Source: Marinomonas aquiplantarum
Lineage (GTDB): Bacteria; Pseudomonadota; Gammaproteobacteria; Pseudomonadales; Marinomonadaceae
NCBI RefSeq assembly: GCF_003314975.1
Contig: NZ_QNRF01000007.1
Coordinates: 1-64,000, forward strand
Length of the DNA: 64,000 nucleotides
Direction of reading: 5' to 3'
Shown: one piece after another, positions 1-7,076 of the stretch
Layout: each line of letters opens with the position of its first letter
Numbering within the stretch: position 1 is the first letter of the stretch
The notes under the pieces: model-generated
What the model was told of the DNA's origin: nothing
The model's input: the letters and a program-made list of their open reading frames with translations, nothing else
Database searches by the model: none
Translations under genes and position numbers: made by a program

Positions 1-95
1 GTTTATATATTGATAAAAACTTTTTATATCAATTGTTTATAAAGATTTTGGTAAAGTCTCTGAGTTGTCTAAACGCGCATGCGCACTATTAAAAT

Positions 96-102
96 GTTAA
101 AT
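96..102 (+). other. possible attC 3' core site, first cassette boundary
   Basis: GTTAAAT fits the GTTRRRY core and overlaps the ATG of the first ORF, as at the other cassette starts here. A short palindrome (GCGCATGCGC) lies about 20 bases upstream, but no clear partner core site is visible before it, so only the right end of an attC is proposed. Confidence 0.35.
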
Positions 103-385
103 GTCTATGACAACAAAGAAGCGAGTAATCGAAAAGCTAAAGGGCCCTCTTAAAGAGTTATTGGCCAAAGAGTTAGAGGCTGGCAATGAGATTGATACAG
201 CCGAATCAGAGTGGCCAAGAAAAAGGAGTAATATTTGGCTGAAGCAGCGTTTTCACAATGACTACAAAGAGCTGTACCCAAGCCTAAAGTATCGTTATCT
301 TGGCGACCCTAGAAACTGGATCGAGGAATATGATGATCCTGAGAATGAAGAATTTATTGCGGTGAGTGCAAGTGCAAAAGTCTAA
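101..385 (+). CDS. integron cassette protein, unknown function
   Basis: A 94-residue protein that I do not recognise. It is charged, with a lysine-rich N-terminal half and an acidic segment near residues 75-86 (EEYDDPENEE), and has no signal peptide or membrane segment. Two ATGs lie close together (codons 1 and 3). The start touches a GTTRRRY core and the stop lies about 25 bases before a full attC, the standard layout of a single-gene cassette. No promoter of its own is evident, so expression probably depends on upstream read-through. The function cannot be inferred from sequence. Confidence 0.7.
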   Translation: MSMTTKKRVIEKLKGPLKELLAKELEAGNEIDTAESEWPRKRSNIWLKQRFHNDYKELYPSLKYRYLGDPRNWIEEYDDPENEEFIAVSASAKV

Positions 386-411
386 TAAATTGCTACTTTC
401 AAGTACCAAAC

Positions 412-484
412 ATTTAACAAGCAAAGGCAGCATCGCCCTGCGGGCTGGACGCGCTAACGCGCGCCGCTGCTTTGGGCGTTAAGT
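412..484 (+). other. attC site 1
   Basis: The site begins with ATTTAAC (RYYYAAC) and ends with GTTAAGT (GTTRRRY). The inner half is strongly palindromic, with GGCAGC..GCTGC arms and a GCGCTAACGCGCGC centre. It separates the cassettes at 101 and 491. Confidence 0.85.
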
Positions 485-490
485 GTCACT

Positions 491-790
491 ATGAACAAAA
501 GTATTGAATTCAGCGAAAGATTTTTAAAACCAGCAGATAGAGCAAAAGCTGTATGCGAGCTAGAAAGCTTAGGTGAAGACGCAATTCCTATTCTAAGAAC
601 GATATTAGATGGTACAGCTAAAAATAAATTTCAAGTTTCGTACAATAAACTAGGTATGCCAGTGGAGTGTTCGTTGGTTGTAATACAGCGGTTAGGTAAA
701 GCAGCTAAAGACTTGGAGCCATTTGTTGAGCAATGGTTAGAGAGGGGTCATCCATATGCACAAGAAGCGCTTCATGAAATCAACACTTAA
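491..790 (+). CDS. HEAT-repeat-like integron cassette protein
   Basis: A 99-residue soluble protein. The helices around residues 14-40 (DRAKAVCELESLGEDAIPIL) and 60-97 (LVVIQRLGKAA..LEPFVEQWL) have the leucine/alanine spacing and G-x-x-A turns of HEAT repeats, so it may be a small scaffold or binding protein. The ATG lies seven bases after the attC 1 core, and the stop runs into the next attC core (ACTTAAC). No catalytic motif is visible. The HEAT assignment is by eye and moderate; a biological role is not inferable. Confidence 0.72.
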   Translation: MNKSIEFSERFLKPADRAKAVCELESLGEDAIPILRTILDGTAKNKFQVSYNKLGMPVECSLVVIQRLGKAAKDLEPFVEQWLERGHPYAQEALHEINT

Positions 791-874
791 CAAGTGTAGG
801 CACAATCGCCCTTCGGGCTGGACCGCTAAAAGCGTGGCTTCGCCACAACGCGGCCTGTGCTACAGGCGTTAGCT
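785..874 (+). other. attC site 2
   Basis: ACTTAAC opens the site and GTTAGCT closes it (one base off GTTRRRY). The CGCCCTTCGGGC hairpin and the GTGGCTTCGCCAC inner stem give the folded attC shape. The 5' core overlaps the stop codon of the preceding cassette gene. Confidence 0.8.
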
Positions 875-890
875 TTCATCGGAGGAATCT

Positions 891-1352
891 TTGAAAAATT
901 TATATATTATTTTACTTTTTGCCTTGTCCCTAAACGTTTATGCGGAACAAAGTGAGAAACTAGAGCAACTTGTAAAGCCTGTATTTGAGTTGATTGAAAA
1001 AGGAAAGTACAAAAACATAGCTTCCACTGCTTTGTCAAAAGGAGCAGCTATTAAATATATTAGTCCGGCAGATCTTGAGCAAGTCGATGGTGAGTTCGAG
1101 AATTATTTTAAGATTTTTGGAAATTACTATTCGTATAAATTAATTCATGAACAAGGCTTAAAAGGAGACTACTGGGCAAGATGGTACTTATTAAAATTTG
1201 AAAGACAGCCAGTAGTTTTATACTTTGAATTCTATAAACCAAATGACAAGTGGAATGTAAATGCCTTGGAAATCAAAACTGATATTGATGACAAGATTGA
1301 AGAAGCTGGGGACTATAAAATCAGTGTAATTGGCTTAGAAGATGAAAGCTAA
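891..1352 (+). CDS. exported integron cassette protein
   Basis: A 153-residue protein with a clear type I signal peptide at residues 1-18 (hydrophobic core followed by VYA cleavage before EQSEK). The mature part is a mixed alpha/beta protein rich in aromatic residues (KIFGNYYSYKLI, YWARWYLLKF), reminiscent of small periplasmic proteins of unknown function. The start is TTG, chosen because GGAGG sits seven bases upstream at 881-885 and no ATG fits better. It occupies a single-gene cassette between attC 2 and attC 3. Periplasmic location is a confident inference; the family was not recognised. Confidence 0.75.
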   Translation: MKNLYIILLFALSLNVYAEQSEKLEQLVKPVFELIEKGKYKNIASTALSKGAAIKYISPADLEQVDGEFENYFKIFGNYYSYKLIHEQGLKGDYWARWYLLKFERQPVVLYFEFYKPNDKWNVNALEIKTDIDDKIEEAGDYKISVIGLEDES

Positions 1353-1411
1353 CAAACAAATTATGGCAGGGACGCGCAAACAACGCGCGCCCCATATTTG
1401 AATCGTTATAC
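1347..1411 (+). other. attC site 3
   Basis: AGCTAAC opens the site, overlapping the stop of the preceding gene, and GTTATAC closes it. The internal stem is CGCGCAAACAACGCGCG. At about 65 bases it is the shortest attC of the array. Confidence 0.8.
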
Positions 1412-1424
1412 CTAAAGGAGCATT

Positions 1425-1928
1425 ATGCAAATTGCAGGTTTTGAAATAGAAAATCGTAGAGGTTTTTTGTCAGCACTATTTGGGTTGTTAGCGAGTATTG
1501 TGATGGCTATGGGAAGCGACGGACTATTGGGTTCAATTTCAAATTTAACCTCTGATTGGGGAGATGTTAAATCGGCTGTACATACACTACATTCTTACGA
1601 TGTAAATAAGGTTGGTGGCAGAGCAGCTTTGAAGCCTAGTGATGAGGGATTCAATGAATTTCAGGGGGTGATTGCTAATAAAGTTCCTTGGCTAAAGTAC
1701 AATAAACCCGACTATTTTCTAATGAATACTCCTGCAACTATTGGTGGTGCTCCTAGAAAGGTGGTTCACGCAGTATTTAACAATCAAGCTAAAGCTATAG
1801 GAGATTTTTATATTATTGATGGTTGGTTAGTGCAAGAAAAGCAAAAAGACTATTTATATAAAGGATTGTTCCTTCTGTTTATTTCGTTTTGTATTGCTGT
1901 GTCACAATATATTAAACCAGCATATTAG
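1425..1928 (+). CDS. two-TM integron cassette protein
   Basis: A 167-residue protein with a transmembrane segment near residues 13-32 (FLSALFGLLASIVMAMG) and another at 144-162 (YKGLFLLFISFCIAVSQYI). A roughly 110-residue domain between them would lie on one side of the membrane. AAAGGAG lies at a good distance before the ATG. It is a single-gene cassette between attC 3 and attC 4. The topology suggests an inner-membrane protein; no family or catalytic motif is recognised. Confidence 0.75.
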   Translation: MQIAGFEIENRRGFLSALFGLLASIVMAMGSDGLLGSISNLTSDWGDVKSAVHTLHSYDVNKVGGRAALKPSDEGFNEFQGVIANKVPWLKYNKPDYFLMNTPATIGGAPRKVVHAVFNNQAKAIGDFYIIDGWLVQEKQKDYLYKGLFLLFISFCIAVSQYIKPAY

Positions 1929-2029
1929 GTATAACAAAGCATTCAAACGGATGCGTAACAGCTTGCTCGATTCCGCTTCGCTTCACGATTATAGCAAGCT
2001 GCTACTCACCGCTTAATGCGGCGTTATAC
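1929..2029 (+). other. attC site 4
   Basis: GTATAAC opens and GTTATAC closes the site, a perfect inverted pair. The long inner stem contains ACAGCTTGCTCG and its partner AGCAAGCTGCT. At about 100 bases it is longer than its neighbours, which is normal for the variable central part of attC. Confidence 0.85.
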
Positions 2030-2044
2030 GCAAATGGAGCTTCG

Positions 2045-2437
2045 ATGAACGAATTCAATGATGAGTTAATGGGGCTGAATGAACAGGTTATGGCAATATT
2101 GAAAGAGCTGTCTCAATTCAAGCCACGGTTCTATCATGCATTCGTTAAAGGAAAACTTGGAGAATTTGCGATTAGTCTAGTAGGCTTTAGAGAACAACTA
2201 AATGATATTGATCAGCGCATACGACCTCACACCAGAATCCCGGGCGACTACAACTCAATACAAATGGTTTCTGGAAAGCTGTCTGTTACCTTTTCGATTC
2301 GGAATGTTGTTCTAACAACTCTAGATGAAGCCCAAAAAATGCTAAGTTCTCATGAGGCGCAAGCTGGTTTTAAGCTTTCAACCAATATCGCACTTCTTGC
2401 AATTATTATTTCGGTACTTGGTGTAGCAATTGGGTAA
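2045..2437 (+). CDS. tail-anchored integron cassette protein
   Basis: A 130-residue protein with a helical, charged N-terminal body and a single hydrophobic stretch at the extreme C-terminus (TNIALLAIIISVLGVAIG), giving a tail-anchored layout with the bulk in the cytoplasm. The ATG has GGAG upstream (2036-2039). The cassette lies between attC 4 and attC 5. No family was recognised. The TM assignment is clear from composition; the function is unknown. Confidence 0.75.
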   Translation: MNEFNDELMGLNEQVMAILKELSQFKPRFYHAFVKGKLGEFAISLVGFREQLNDIDQRIRPHTRIPGDYNSIQMVSGKLSVTFSIRNVVLTTLDEAQKMLSSHEAQAGFKLSTNIALLAIIISVLGVAIG

Positions 2438-2440
2438 AGC

Positions 2441-2516
2441 TTATAACAAGTCAATCAACTTCGCGCCTTCGGCGCCGGACGCAGCAAAGCTTCGCCGGTT
2501 ATTTACGGCGTTATAT
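2441..2516 (+). other. attC site 5
   Basis: TTATAAC opens (first base off consensus) and GTTATAT closes the site. The centre reads TTCGCGCCTTCGGCGCCGG and is nearly identical to that of attC 6, so these two cassettes share an attC subfamily. Confidence 0.8.
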
Positions 2517-2530
2517 TTTTGGGAGAACTT

Positions 2531-3469
2531 ATGGCATCACTGGAAGAAGCTTATAGCAATGAGTATCAGGATATTATTGATCCTGAGTTGGCATATGACC
2601 TTTATTGGGCTGGTGTCATAACTGATAAATCAGCTTTTGAATGTCCTAGTGATAAATGTAATGCCAAGGTTACTTGTATAAACCTTGATCAGGAAAAACA
2701 GGATATGCATCAGTCTCCACACTTCAGAGGGTACAATCATTCTGACGATTGTGATGCAACATTTGGTCAAGATAGAGTTGCTGGTGTTGAGTCACCAACA
2801 GCATCGGCTCAATCAAAATTTGTTAAAAATGATTCCATATCAGATGTTTTTCATCTTAAACGCCCTAAAAATCAATTTGCGAAGAAAGATCTCAAAGGGG
2901 TCGACCTTACGAAGAAAAAGAAAAAAAGTAACCGACGTGAAAGGAGTGTAACGGGAGAAGAGTTTTACGGTGGCTCTGAATACTATTCCGTACGCTCTTT
3001 AGTATCTAAATTTATAAGATACAAAAAAGATGGCTCATTGTCAGAACACAAAATCAACATATCGGGAAAGGATGTTAGCTATAAGTCGCAGTTTAAAGGT
3101 GTTTATCAACAACCTATTGTGGCCCTTCCAGATGAAAATTTAATTTATTGGGGGGTAGCTTTCATTGATTATGTTGAAAAAAAGAAATATTACAAACTTA
3201 CTTTCGGTGAAACACTTGAATATGAAGGAAGTGGTATTCGACCTTCATTCTTTATATCCGAAACAATGATTTCTGAATATCCTGTAAAAAATTTGGTTGT
3301 GAAAAGGTTAGAAAAAATATCAAAAGAAAATGATAAAAGAGCATTTGTTTTTATATATTCAAAGCCTCACCCATCAGGAGATAGTTATATTAACTTCGAA
3401 CTGGAAAGTCTGGACTATTTAGAAATACGATATTTGGATTTGTTTGATGATCTTAAGAAAAAAATATAA
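2531..3469 (+). CDS. cassette protein with CoiA-like zinc-binding N-terminus
   Basis: A 312-residue protein. Residues about 38-80 contain CPSDKC, then HQSPHFRGYNHSDDC, a C-x4-C..H..H-x-C arrangement resembling the zinc-ribbon-like N-terminal domain of CoiA-type competence and nuclease-related proteins. A lysine/arginine-rich linker follows near residues 115-145 (KKKKKSNRRER), then a beta-rich C-terminal domain of about 170 residues that I do not recognise. The ATG at 2531 is chosen because GGGAGA lies just before it; a TTG at 2519 is in frame but sits at the attC edge. The gene is AT-rich and much longer than the other cassettes. The PD-(D/E)xK nuclease part of true CoiA is not visible. Confidence 0.75.
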   Translation: MASLEEAYSNEYQDIIDPELAYDLYWAGVITDKSAFECPSDKCNAKVTCINLDQEKQDMHQSPHFRGYNHSDDCDATFGQDRVAGVESPTASAQSKFVKNDSISDVFHLKRPKNQFAKKDLKGVDLTKKKKKSNRRERSVTGEEFYGGSEYYSVRSLVSKFIRYKKDGSLSEHKINISGKDVSYKSQFKGVYQQPIVALPDENLIYWGVAFIDYVEKKKYYKLTFGETLEYEGSGIRPSFFISETMISEYPVKNLVVKRLEKISKENDKRAFVFIYSKPHPSGDSYINFELESLDYLEIRYLDLFDDLKKKI

Positions 3470-3537
3470 CAAATCAATCAACTTCGCGCCTTCGGCACCG
3501 GACGCGCTAACGCGCGCCGGTTATTGAGGCGTTATAT
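3464..3537 (+). other. attC site 6
   Basis: ATATAAC opens and GTTATAT closes the site (perfect inverse cores). The inner part (CGCGCCTTCGGCACCGG) closely matches attC 5. Confidence 0.88.
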
Positions 3538-3552
3538 GCCAAAGGAGATTCT

Positions 3553-4050
3553 ATGGTTCAGCTAGCTGATATTGAAAGGGTCGCTCCTGGTGTTGAGAGT
3601 CTCTCAATTGAAGAGCATGAAGCGCTTCAAAGGTTTACGTTGCTCTGGACTTTGTTCGAGGCCCAAATGTTGGGGAGCAATGCGTCCGTCAAGAAGATCT
3701 CAGAGAAAGTCGAAAGCATTGATCCGGAAATCATCAACGGCGGTTGGTTCACGGAGCATTTAGACTACTTTTCCAATCGCTATATTGATGGTGGTAATAC
3801 GAATCACCGCTTTGACAATCTCCACCTACGCAACAATGACAACCTTGATTTGGTGTGTGCTGTGCTAACCGGGGAGAATGTAGTTCCAGCTTACCAGCTT
3901 ATTGGCTGCCTGATTATAGTGTATCGTTTTAGGAATAATTTTTTCCATGGCATCAAGTGGGCATACGGTCTGCAAGATCAGCTTGAAAACTTCTCGCACT
4001 CAGCATCCCTACTGAGGAAGTTTTTAGAGAAGGTGCCAAATGGCATATAA
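3553..4050 (+). CDS. HEPN-like integron cassette protein
   Basis: A 165-residue helical protein. Near residues 128-135 it has YRFRNNFFHG, which fits the R-x4-H signature of HEPN ribonucleases (R-N-N-F-F-H), preceded by a helix (LIGCLIIVYRF) and followed by the LRKFL helix typical of the fold. HEPN proteins are often RNases of toxin-antitoxin or defence systems, but no MNT partner is adjacent and the cassette is single-gene. AAAGGAG precedes the ATG. The fold call is by motif only; a non-toxic HEPN or an unrelated helical protein is possible. Confidence 0.75.
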   Translation: MVQLADIERVAPGVESLSIEEHEALQRFTLLWTLFEAQMLGSNASVKKISEKVESIDPEIINGGWFTEHLDYFSNRYIDGGNTNHRFDNLHLRNNDNLDLVCAVLTGENVVPAYQLIGCLIIVYRFRNNFFHGIKWAYGLQDQLENFSHSASLLRKFLEKVPNGI

Positions 4051-4122
4051 CAATCACATTAAATGCGCTCCCTGCGGTCGCCGGACGCTCGTTCCTCGTG
4101 CCGTTTATGTGAAGCGTTAGTG
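4045..4122 (+). other. attC site 7
   Basis: ATATAAC opens the site, overlapping the preceding stop, and GTTAGTG closes it (one base off consensus). Inner arms CTCCCTGCGGTCGCCGG and TTCCTCGTGCCG give a partial stem. Confidence 0.7.
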
Positions 4123-4137
4123 AGTAAGGAGAAATCT

Positions 4138-4749
4138 GTGACATCTCAAAGCAATAGTGATGACTTATCTTATGGTTGGGAGGCAATCGCGCAAGATTTT
4201 ATCTCTTCCCGATCATCTATAGGATTGGCCACTATTGAAAATTGGGGTAAGTCTCTAGAACCAAGACAAGTACTCTTAGATGTTGGGTGCGGCTTTGGCG
4301 AACCATATACTCAATATTTTATTGATAGAGGAGTCAGTGTTTATGGAATTGACGCATCAAAAACATTGGTGCAAGAGTATGAGAGAAGATTTCCAGAAGC
4401 AATTGCAAAGTATGAATCTGCCGTGACATCTCTATTCTTTGATAAAAAATTTGATGCAATTCTGTCTGTTGGCTTAATCTTTTTATTGCCTCATTCAACT
4501 CAAATTTCAGTTTTAAGAAAAATGGCGATTTCTCTACAAGACGGAGGCAACCTATTATTCAGCGCTCCGTGTCAAATCGTTAGTTGGGATGATTTACTAA
4601 CTGGAAGAAAATCTATGTCTCTGGGAAGAGAGAAATACATAAATATTCTAAAGGAGCATAGTTTAAGCCTGGTCGGTGAATATACTGATGAAGGGAATAA
4701 CCATTATTATAATTTTCAGAAATCAATTGTTCCGGAAGTTGGTCACTAA
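4138..4749 (+). CDS. class I SAM-dependent methyltransferase (cassette)
   Basis: A 203-residue protein with the class I SAM-binding motif LLDVGCGFGE at about residues 45-54, motif II acidic residue in VYGIDAS, and a post-I region (FDAILSVGLIFLLPH) typical of UbiE/Tam-like small-molecule methyltransferases. The GTG at 4138 is chosen because AAGGAG lies five to ten bases upstream; an in-frame ATG at 4063 lies inside attC 7 and is rejected. The substrate is not deducible. It is a single-gene cassette between attC 7 and attC 8. Confidence 0.82.
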   Translation: MTSQSNSDDLSYGWEAIAQDFISSRSSIGLATIENWGKSLEPRQVLLDVGCGFGEPYTQYFIDRGVSVYGIDASKTLVQEYERRFPEAIAKYESAVTSLFFDKKFDAILSVGLIFLLPHSTQISVLRKMAISLQDGGNLLFSAPCQIVSWDDLLTGRKSMSLGREKYINILKEHSLSLVGEYTDEGNNHYYNFQKSIVPEVGH

Positions 4750-4844
4750 CAAACGCTTAAACAAGGACAAAAAAACAGCTGGCTTTTGCTCGTTCCTCGC
4801 CATTTTAGCCAACTATTTTATTGCCGCTTAGCAAAGCGTTAGTT
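4744..4844 (+). other. attC site 8
   Basis: CACTAAC opens and GTTAGTT closes the site. The inner stem contains AACAGCTGGCTTTTG and CATTTTAGCCAACT. Its right end overlaps the 3' end of the inverted toxin gene. Confidence 0.75.
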
Positions 4845-5120
4845 GCCTACAGGAAATTTTTGCTTTTGGTGTAAAACTCGAAGAATGTGAATAATGTCGT
4901 CTTTTATGAAATATGAAACAATCATTGAAACCTCTGGAATTATTAACAATCTTCCCGGTATGCCATCTCTCTCTACTCTCATAAGAGGTTGTTGGTTCAA
5001 GTTTTCAACTTTCTTCTCTATTATTGCATCAGCTTTTTCTGCTGCTAATGGGTTGAATTCGTATAAAAATTCCAAAATAGCCTCACGATCGTCCAACGAA
5101 CTTTTTTCCCATAAGATCAT
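4839..5120 (-). CDS. RelE/ParE-superfamily toxin (inverted cassette)
   Basis: A 93-residue protein with the RelE/ParE layout: a two-helix N-terminus (DDREAILEFLYEFNPLAAEKADAIIEKKVENL) followed by a beta-sheet with R-x-G-I-PGRLLIIP and a YFIKDDIIHILRVLHQKQKFP C-terminus, where the R-V-LH-x-x-Q/R segment is characteristic. It overlaps the antitoxin gene by four bases, the usual translational coupling. The pair lies antisense to the cassette array, so it must use its own promoter. The target (gyrase as for ParE, or ribosome-bound mRNA as for RelE) cannot be told. Confidence 0.85.
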   Translation of the reverse strand: MILWEKSSLDDREAILEFLYEFNPLAAEKADAIIEKKVENLNQQPLMRVERDGIPGRLLIIPEVSMIVSYFIKDDIIHILRVLHQKQKFPVGN

Positions 5121-5401
5121 TTTTTGGCTTTATTCCTAATTTTCATTTTTCGAGCTTCCATTTCCAAGTTCGCTTCTTCATGACTGATGAACTTGCTTTG
5201 CCCACTCTCTAATTTACTGAACGCGGCATTAATCTCTTCAGTAAGCCACTGATCATGAGTAATTATTTTTCGTTGCTGTTCAGCGAGTTCTTCCGTAAGT
5301 TCTCTACAAGCGTCACTTAAAGTGCGTCCTTGGCTTTCGGCCATTGTCTGAGCTAGCCGTTTAGTTTCTTCATCTACTCTAAACTGAATACGGGTATCCA
5401 T
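5117..5401 (-). CDS. RelB/DinJ-type antitoxin (inverted cassette)
   Basis: A 94-residue protein beginning MDTRIQFRVDEETKRLAQ, a ribbon-helix-helix DNA-binding start typical of RelB/DinJ antitoxins. A long helical middle and a lysine-rich tail would wrap the toxin. The ATG at 5401 is chosen over an upstream in-frame ATG (5440) because AAGGAG lies nine bases before it. It precedes and overlaps the toxin gene. Such pairs normally repress their own promoter, which would lie in 5402-5458. Confidence 0.85.
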   Translation of the reverse strand: MDTRIQFRVDEETKRLAQTMAESQGRTLSDACRELTEELAEQQRKIITHDQWLTEEINAAFSKLESGQSKFISHEEANLEMEARKMKIRNKAKK

Positions 5402-5458
5402 AGTAAACTCCTTATGAAATGTACACACAAATGTTAGCACGCCTATTTAATTTACGGC

Positions 5459-5590
5459 AACTAACAAACGCATTGACTCAGTCGCTGGCGCTCCTTGGGA
5501 CAAAAACACGTAGGCTCCCTGCGCTTCGCTTGGTATTGTCGCCTACGTATTTTTGCCTGTTATGCGGGCGTTAGGCGTTAGGCGTTAAGC
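5459..5590 (+). other. attC site 9 with three tandem core sites
   Basis: AACTAAC opens the site. The right end carries three consecutive core heptamers, GTTAGGC (5570-5576), GTTAGGC (5577-5583) and GTTAAGC (5584-5590). Inner arms AAAAACACGTAGGC and GCCTACGTATTTTT form a long perfect stem. No further attC is seen to the right, so this is the distal end of the array. Confidence 0.88.
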
Positions 5591-5624
5591 TGTACCGCGT
5601 TGCGCAATGCGCTACACTTTCGCC

Positions 5625-5904
5625 ATGATTAAGTCATTTAAACATAAGGGTCTGAAGCTCTGTTTTCGAAAAAGGGAAAACTTCAGGCATACAGACTAAG
5701 CTCGCGAAAAAACTTCGCATGCAGTTAGCTGCTATCCACACAGCACAAGATATCGATGACATTGATTTATCAGGCTTTTCTCTTCATCAACTTAAAGGAG
5801 AAAGGTCTAATATTTGTTCGATATCAGTTAACGGCAATTGGAGAGTAACTTTCGAGTTCACGGATGGTAATGCTTACACCTTAAATTACGAGGATTATCA
5901 CTAA
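5625..5904 (+). pseudogene. higB: higB toxin gene with a single-base frameshift
   Basis: From the ATG at 5625 the reading frame gives MIKSFKHKGLKLCF and then runs into a stop at 5697. One frame over, from 5668, it gives EKGKTSGIQTKLAKKLRMQLAAI and continues to LNYEDYH at 5904. The two pieces together match the whole HigB (RelE-like plasmid maintenance killer) toxin of about 92 residues, with one extra base near TTTTC at 5664-5667. The C-terminal part contains SVNGNWRVTFEF, carrying the conserved catalytic-region arginine. The gene is coupled to higA. Either it is a decayed toxin, a sequencing slip, or a recoded gene; the first is most likely. Confidence 0.75.
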
Positions 5905-6197
5905 TGAATATGCATAACCCACCACATCCCGGTGAATTTATTAAGTCCATTTACATGGAGACACACGGCATAAGTTGCAGGGCTCAAGCTACTCATCTTG
6001 GTGTTGCCGCTTCAACACTAAATCGTGTAGTGAAGGGCAAAAGTGCAGTAACGCCAGAAATGGCCTTAAGGCTATCAAAAGTATTGGGGCGAAGCCCTGA
6101 AAGTTGGCTTAGCATGCAAGGCAATTACGAGCTTTGGCAGGCCAAGCAGAACATCAACTTGGATAACGTGCAGCCAATAGACCTGCATGCCGCCTAA
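5904..6197 (+). CDS. higA: HigA-family antitoxin
   Basis: A 97-residue XRE-type helix-turn-helix protein. It starts with the HPGEFIKSIYME segment typical of HigA/VapI antitoxins, followed by the HTH (RAQATHLGVAASTLNRVVKGKSAVTPEMALRLSKVLG) and the family signature SPESWLSMQGNYELWQAKQ. It neutralises HigB and represses the operon. Its ATG shares the last base of the higB stop. The antitoxin is intact although higB is frameshifted, the state expected after toxin loss. No attC follows it, so whether it is a cassette or chromosomal is unclear. Confidence 0.92.
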   Translation: MNMHNPPHPGEFIKSIYMETHGISCRAQATHLGVAASTLNRVVKGKSAVTPEMALRLSKVLGRSPESWLSMQGNYELWQAKQNINLDNVQPIDLHAA

Positions 6198-6321
6198 TAA
6201 AATAAAAAACATAATCGATGATCTTCTGGAAATCACATGGTGAGCCAATTCCATTGACGCCTTTAAATTCAGGATAGCCAATAACGGAATGGCCACTAGT
6301 ATAGAAGGCGCTTCTTAGTTA

Positions 6322-6906
6322 TTAACTTTTAACCAATCCGCTGCACAGTGTTTTGAAAGCTTCTATTGCTTTGGGGAGAACCTCCTCTGGAGTAGCGCTT
6401 GCAGCAACCCACAAAGCAGCATTTAAAGCGGCTCCGCTTACCAGCCTTGATGTTGCTTCTACATCAACTTCTTTTAGTATATTTGTATCGATCAGGTGCT
6501 GAACCTTAGCAATAGTTAATTGAAGACAACTACTTTGACTGGGCCATTGTGATGGGTCTCCTAGAAAAGCAGGCCCATCCAATAACACAATTCTCTGTAT
6601 CTCAGGAACAAGCGCCATTTCAATGTAGGCAATGCCTTCCATTAAAAAACTTTCCCATTCGTTTTCAACCGCTTCTGCTTTCATCTGAGCTTTTATGGCC
6701 ATTTCTGAGTCCAGTTGATCCACTACCGCTGCTAGTAACCCGAGCTTGTTCCCAAAATTGTGATAAAGCGCACCTCTAGTTAGATTAACTTTGGACGTTA
6801 AATCATCCATAGAGGCTTCTGCATATCCTTTTTCAGCAAATGCTTGACGAGCTGCTTGAATAAGTTTTGCTCTTGTTTCGGCCATTTTTTCTGTTCGTTT
6901 ATTCAT
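6322..6906 (-). CDS. TetR/AcrR-family transcriptional regulator
   Basis: A 194-residue repressor. The N-terminal TetR HTH spans residues about 10-56 (ETRAKLIQAARQAFAEKGYAEASMDDL..GALYHNFGNK). The C-terminal ligand-binding domain has the form of TetR_C proteins controlling MFS or oxidoreductase genes (VRLLDGPAFLGDPSQW-like segment). The start at 6906 gives MNKRTEKMAETR; an upstream in-frame ATG at 6957 would place the start inside the operators. It is transcribed away from a Rid-family gene, and three palindromic operators lie in the shared intergenic region, so it probably represses both itself and that gene. The ligand is unknown. Confidence 0.88.
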   Translation of the reverse strand: MNKRTEKMAETRAKLIQAARQAFAEKGYAEASMDDLTSKVNLTRGALYHNFGNKLGLLAAVVDQLDSEMAIKAQMKAEAVENEWESFLMEGIAYIEMALVPEIQRIVLLDGPAFLGDPSQWPSQSSCLQLTIAKVQHLIDTNILKEVDVEATSRLVSGAALNAALWVAASATPEEVLPKAIEAFKTLCSGLVKS

Positions 6907-6925
6907 TTTTAACCTATCTATCGGT

Positions 6926-6942
6926 ATATACGCTTCGTATGT
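6926..6942. promoter_or_regulatory. TetR operator O1
   Basis: ATATAC-N5-GTATGT, a 17-bp palindrome with one imperfect pair, lying just upstream of the tetR start and of the same form as O2 and O3. Confidence 0.7.
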
Positions 6943-6949
6943 GAATTTG

Positions 6950-6966
6950 ACATACATGTCGTATAT
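6950..6966. promoter_or_regulatory. TetR operator O2
   Basis: ACATAC-N5-GTATAT, 24 bases from O1, with the same half-site and spacer. Confidence 0.72.
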
Positions 6967-6977
6967 GAATTAATCTA

Positions 6978-6994
6978 ACATACATGGCGTATGT
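6978..6994. promoter_or_regulatory. TetR operator O3
   Basis: ACATAC-N5-GTATGT, a perfect palindrome 28 bases from O2, closest to the divergent Rid gene. Confidence 0.75.
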
Positions 6995-7076
6995 CTTAGT
7001 GGCAGATTTTATCTTCTCTTTGCTTCGAAAGCATCCGTTAGAGTTGGTCTATTTATTAAATTAAAGGAGTTATTCT

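Noticed and set aside
4063..4137. Upstream start of the cassette methyltransferase
   Set aside because: The extra 25 codons lie inside attC 7; the GTG at 4138 has a good ribosome site.
6198..6321. attC site after higA
   Set aside because: No RYYYAAC/GTTRRRY pair with an intervening stem was found, so the array is taken to end at 5590.
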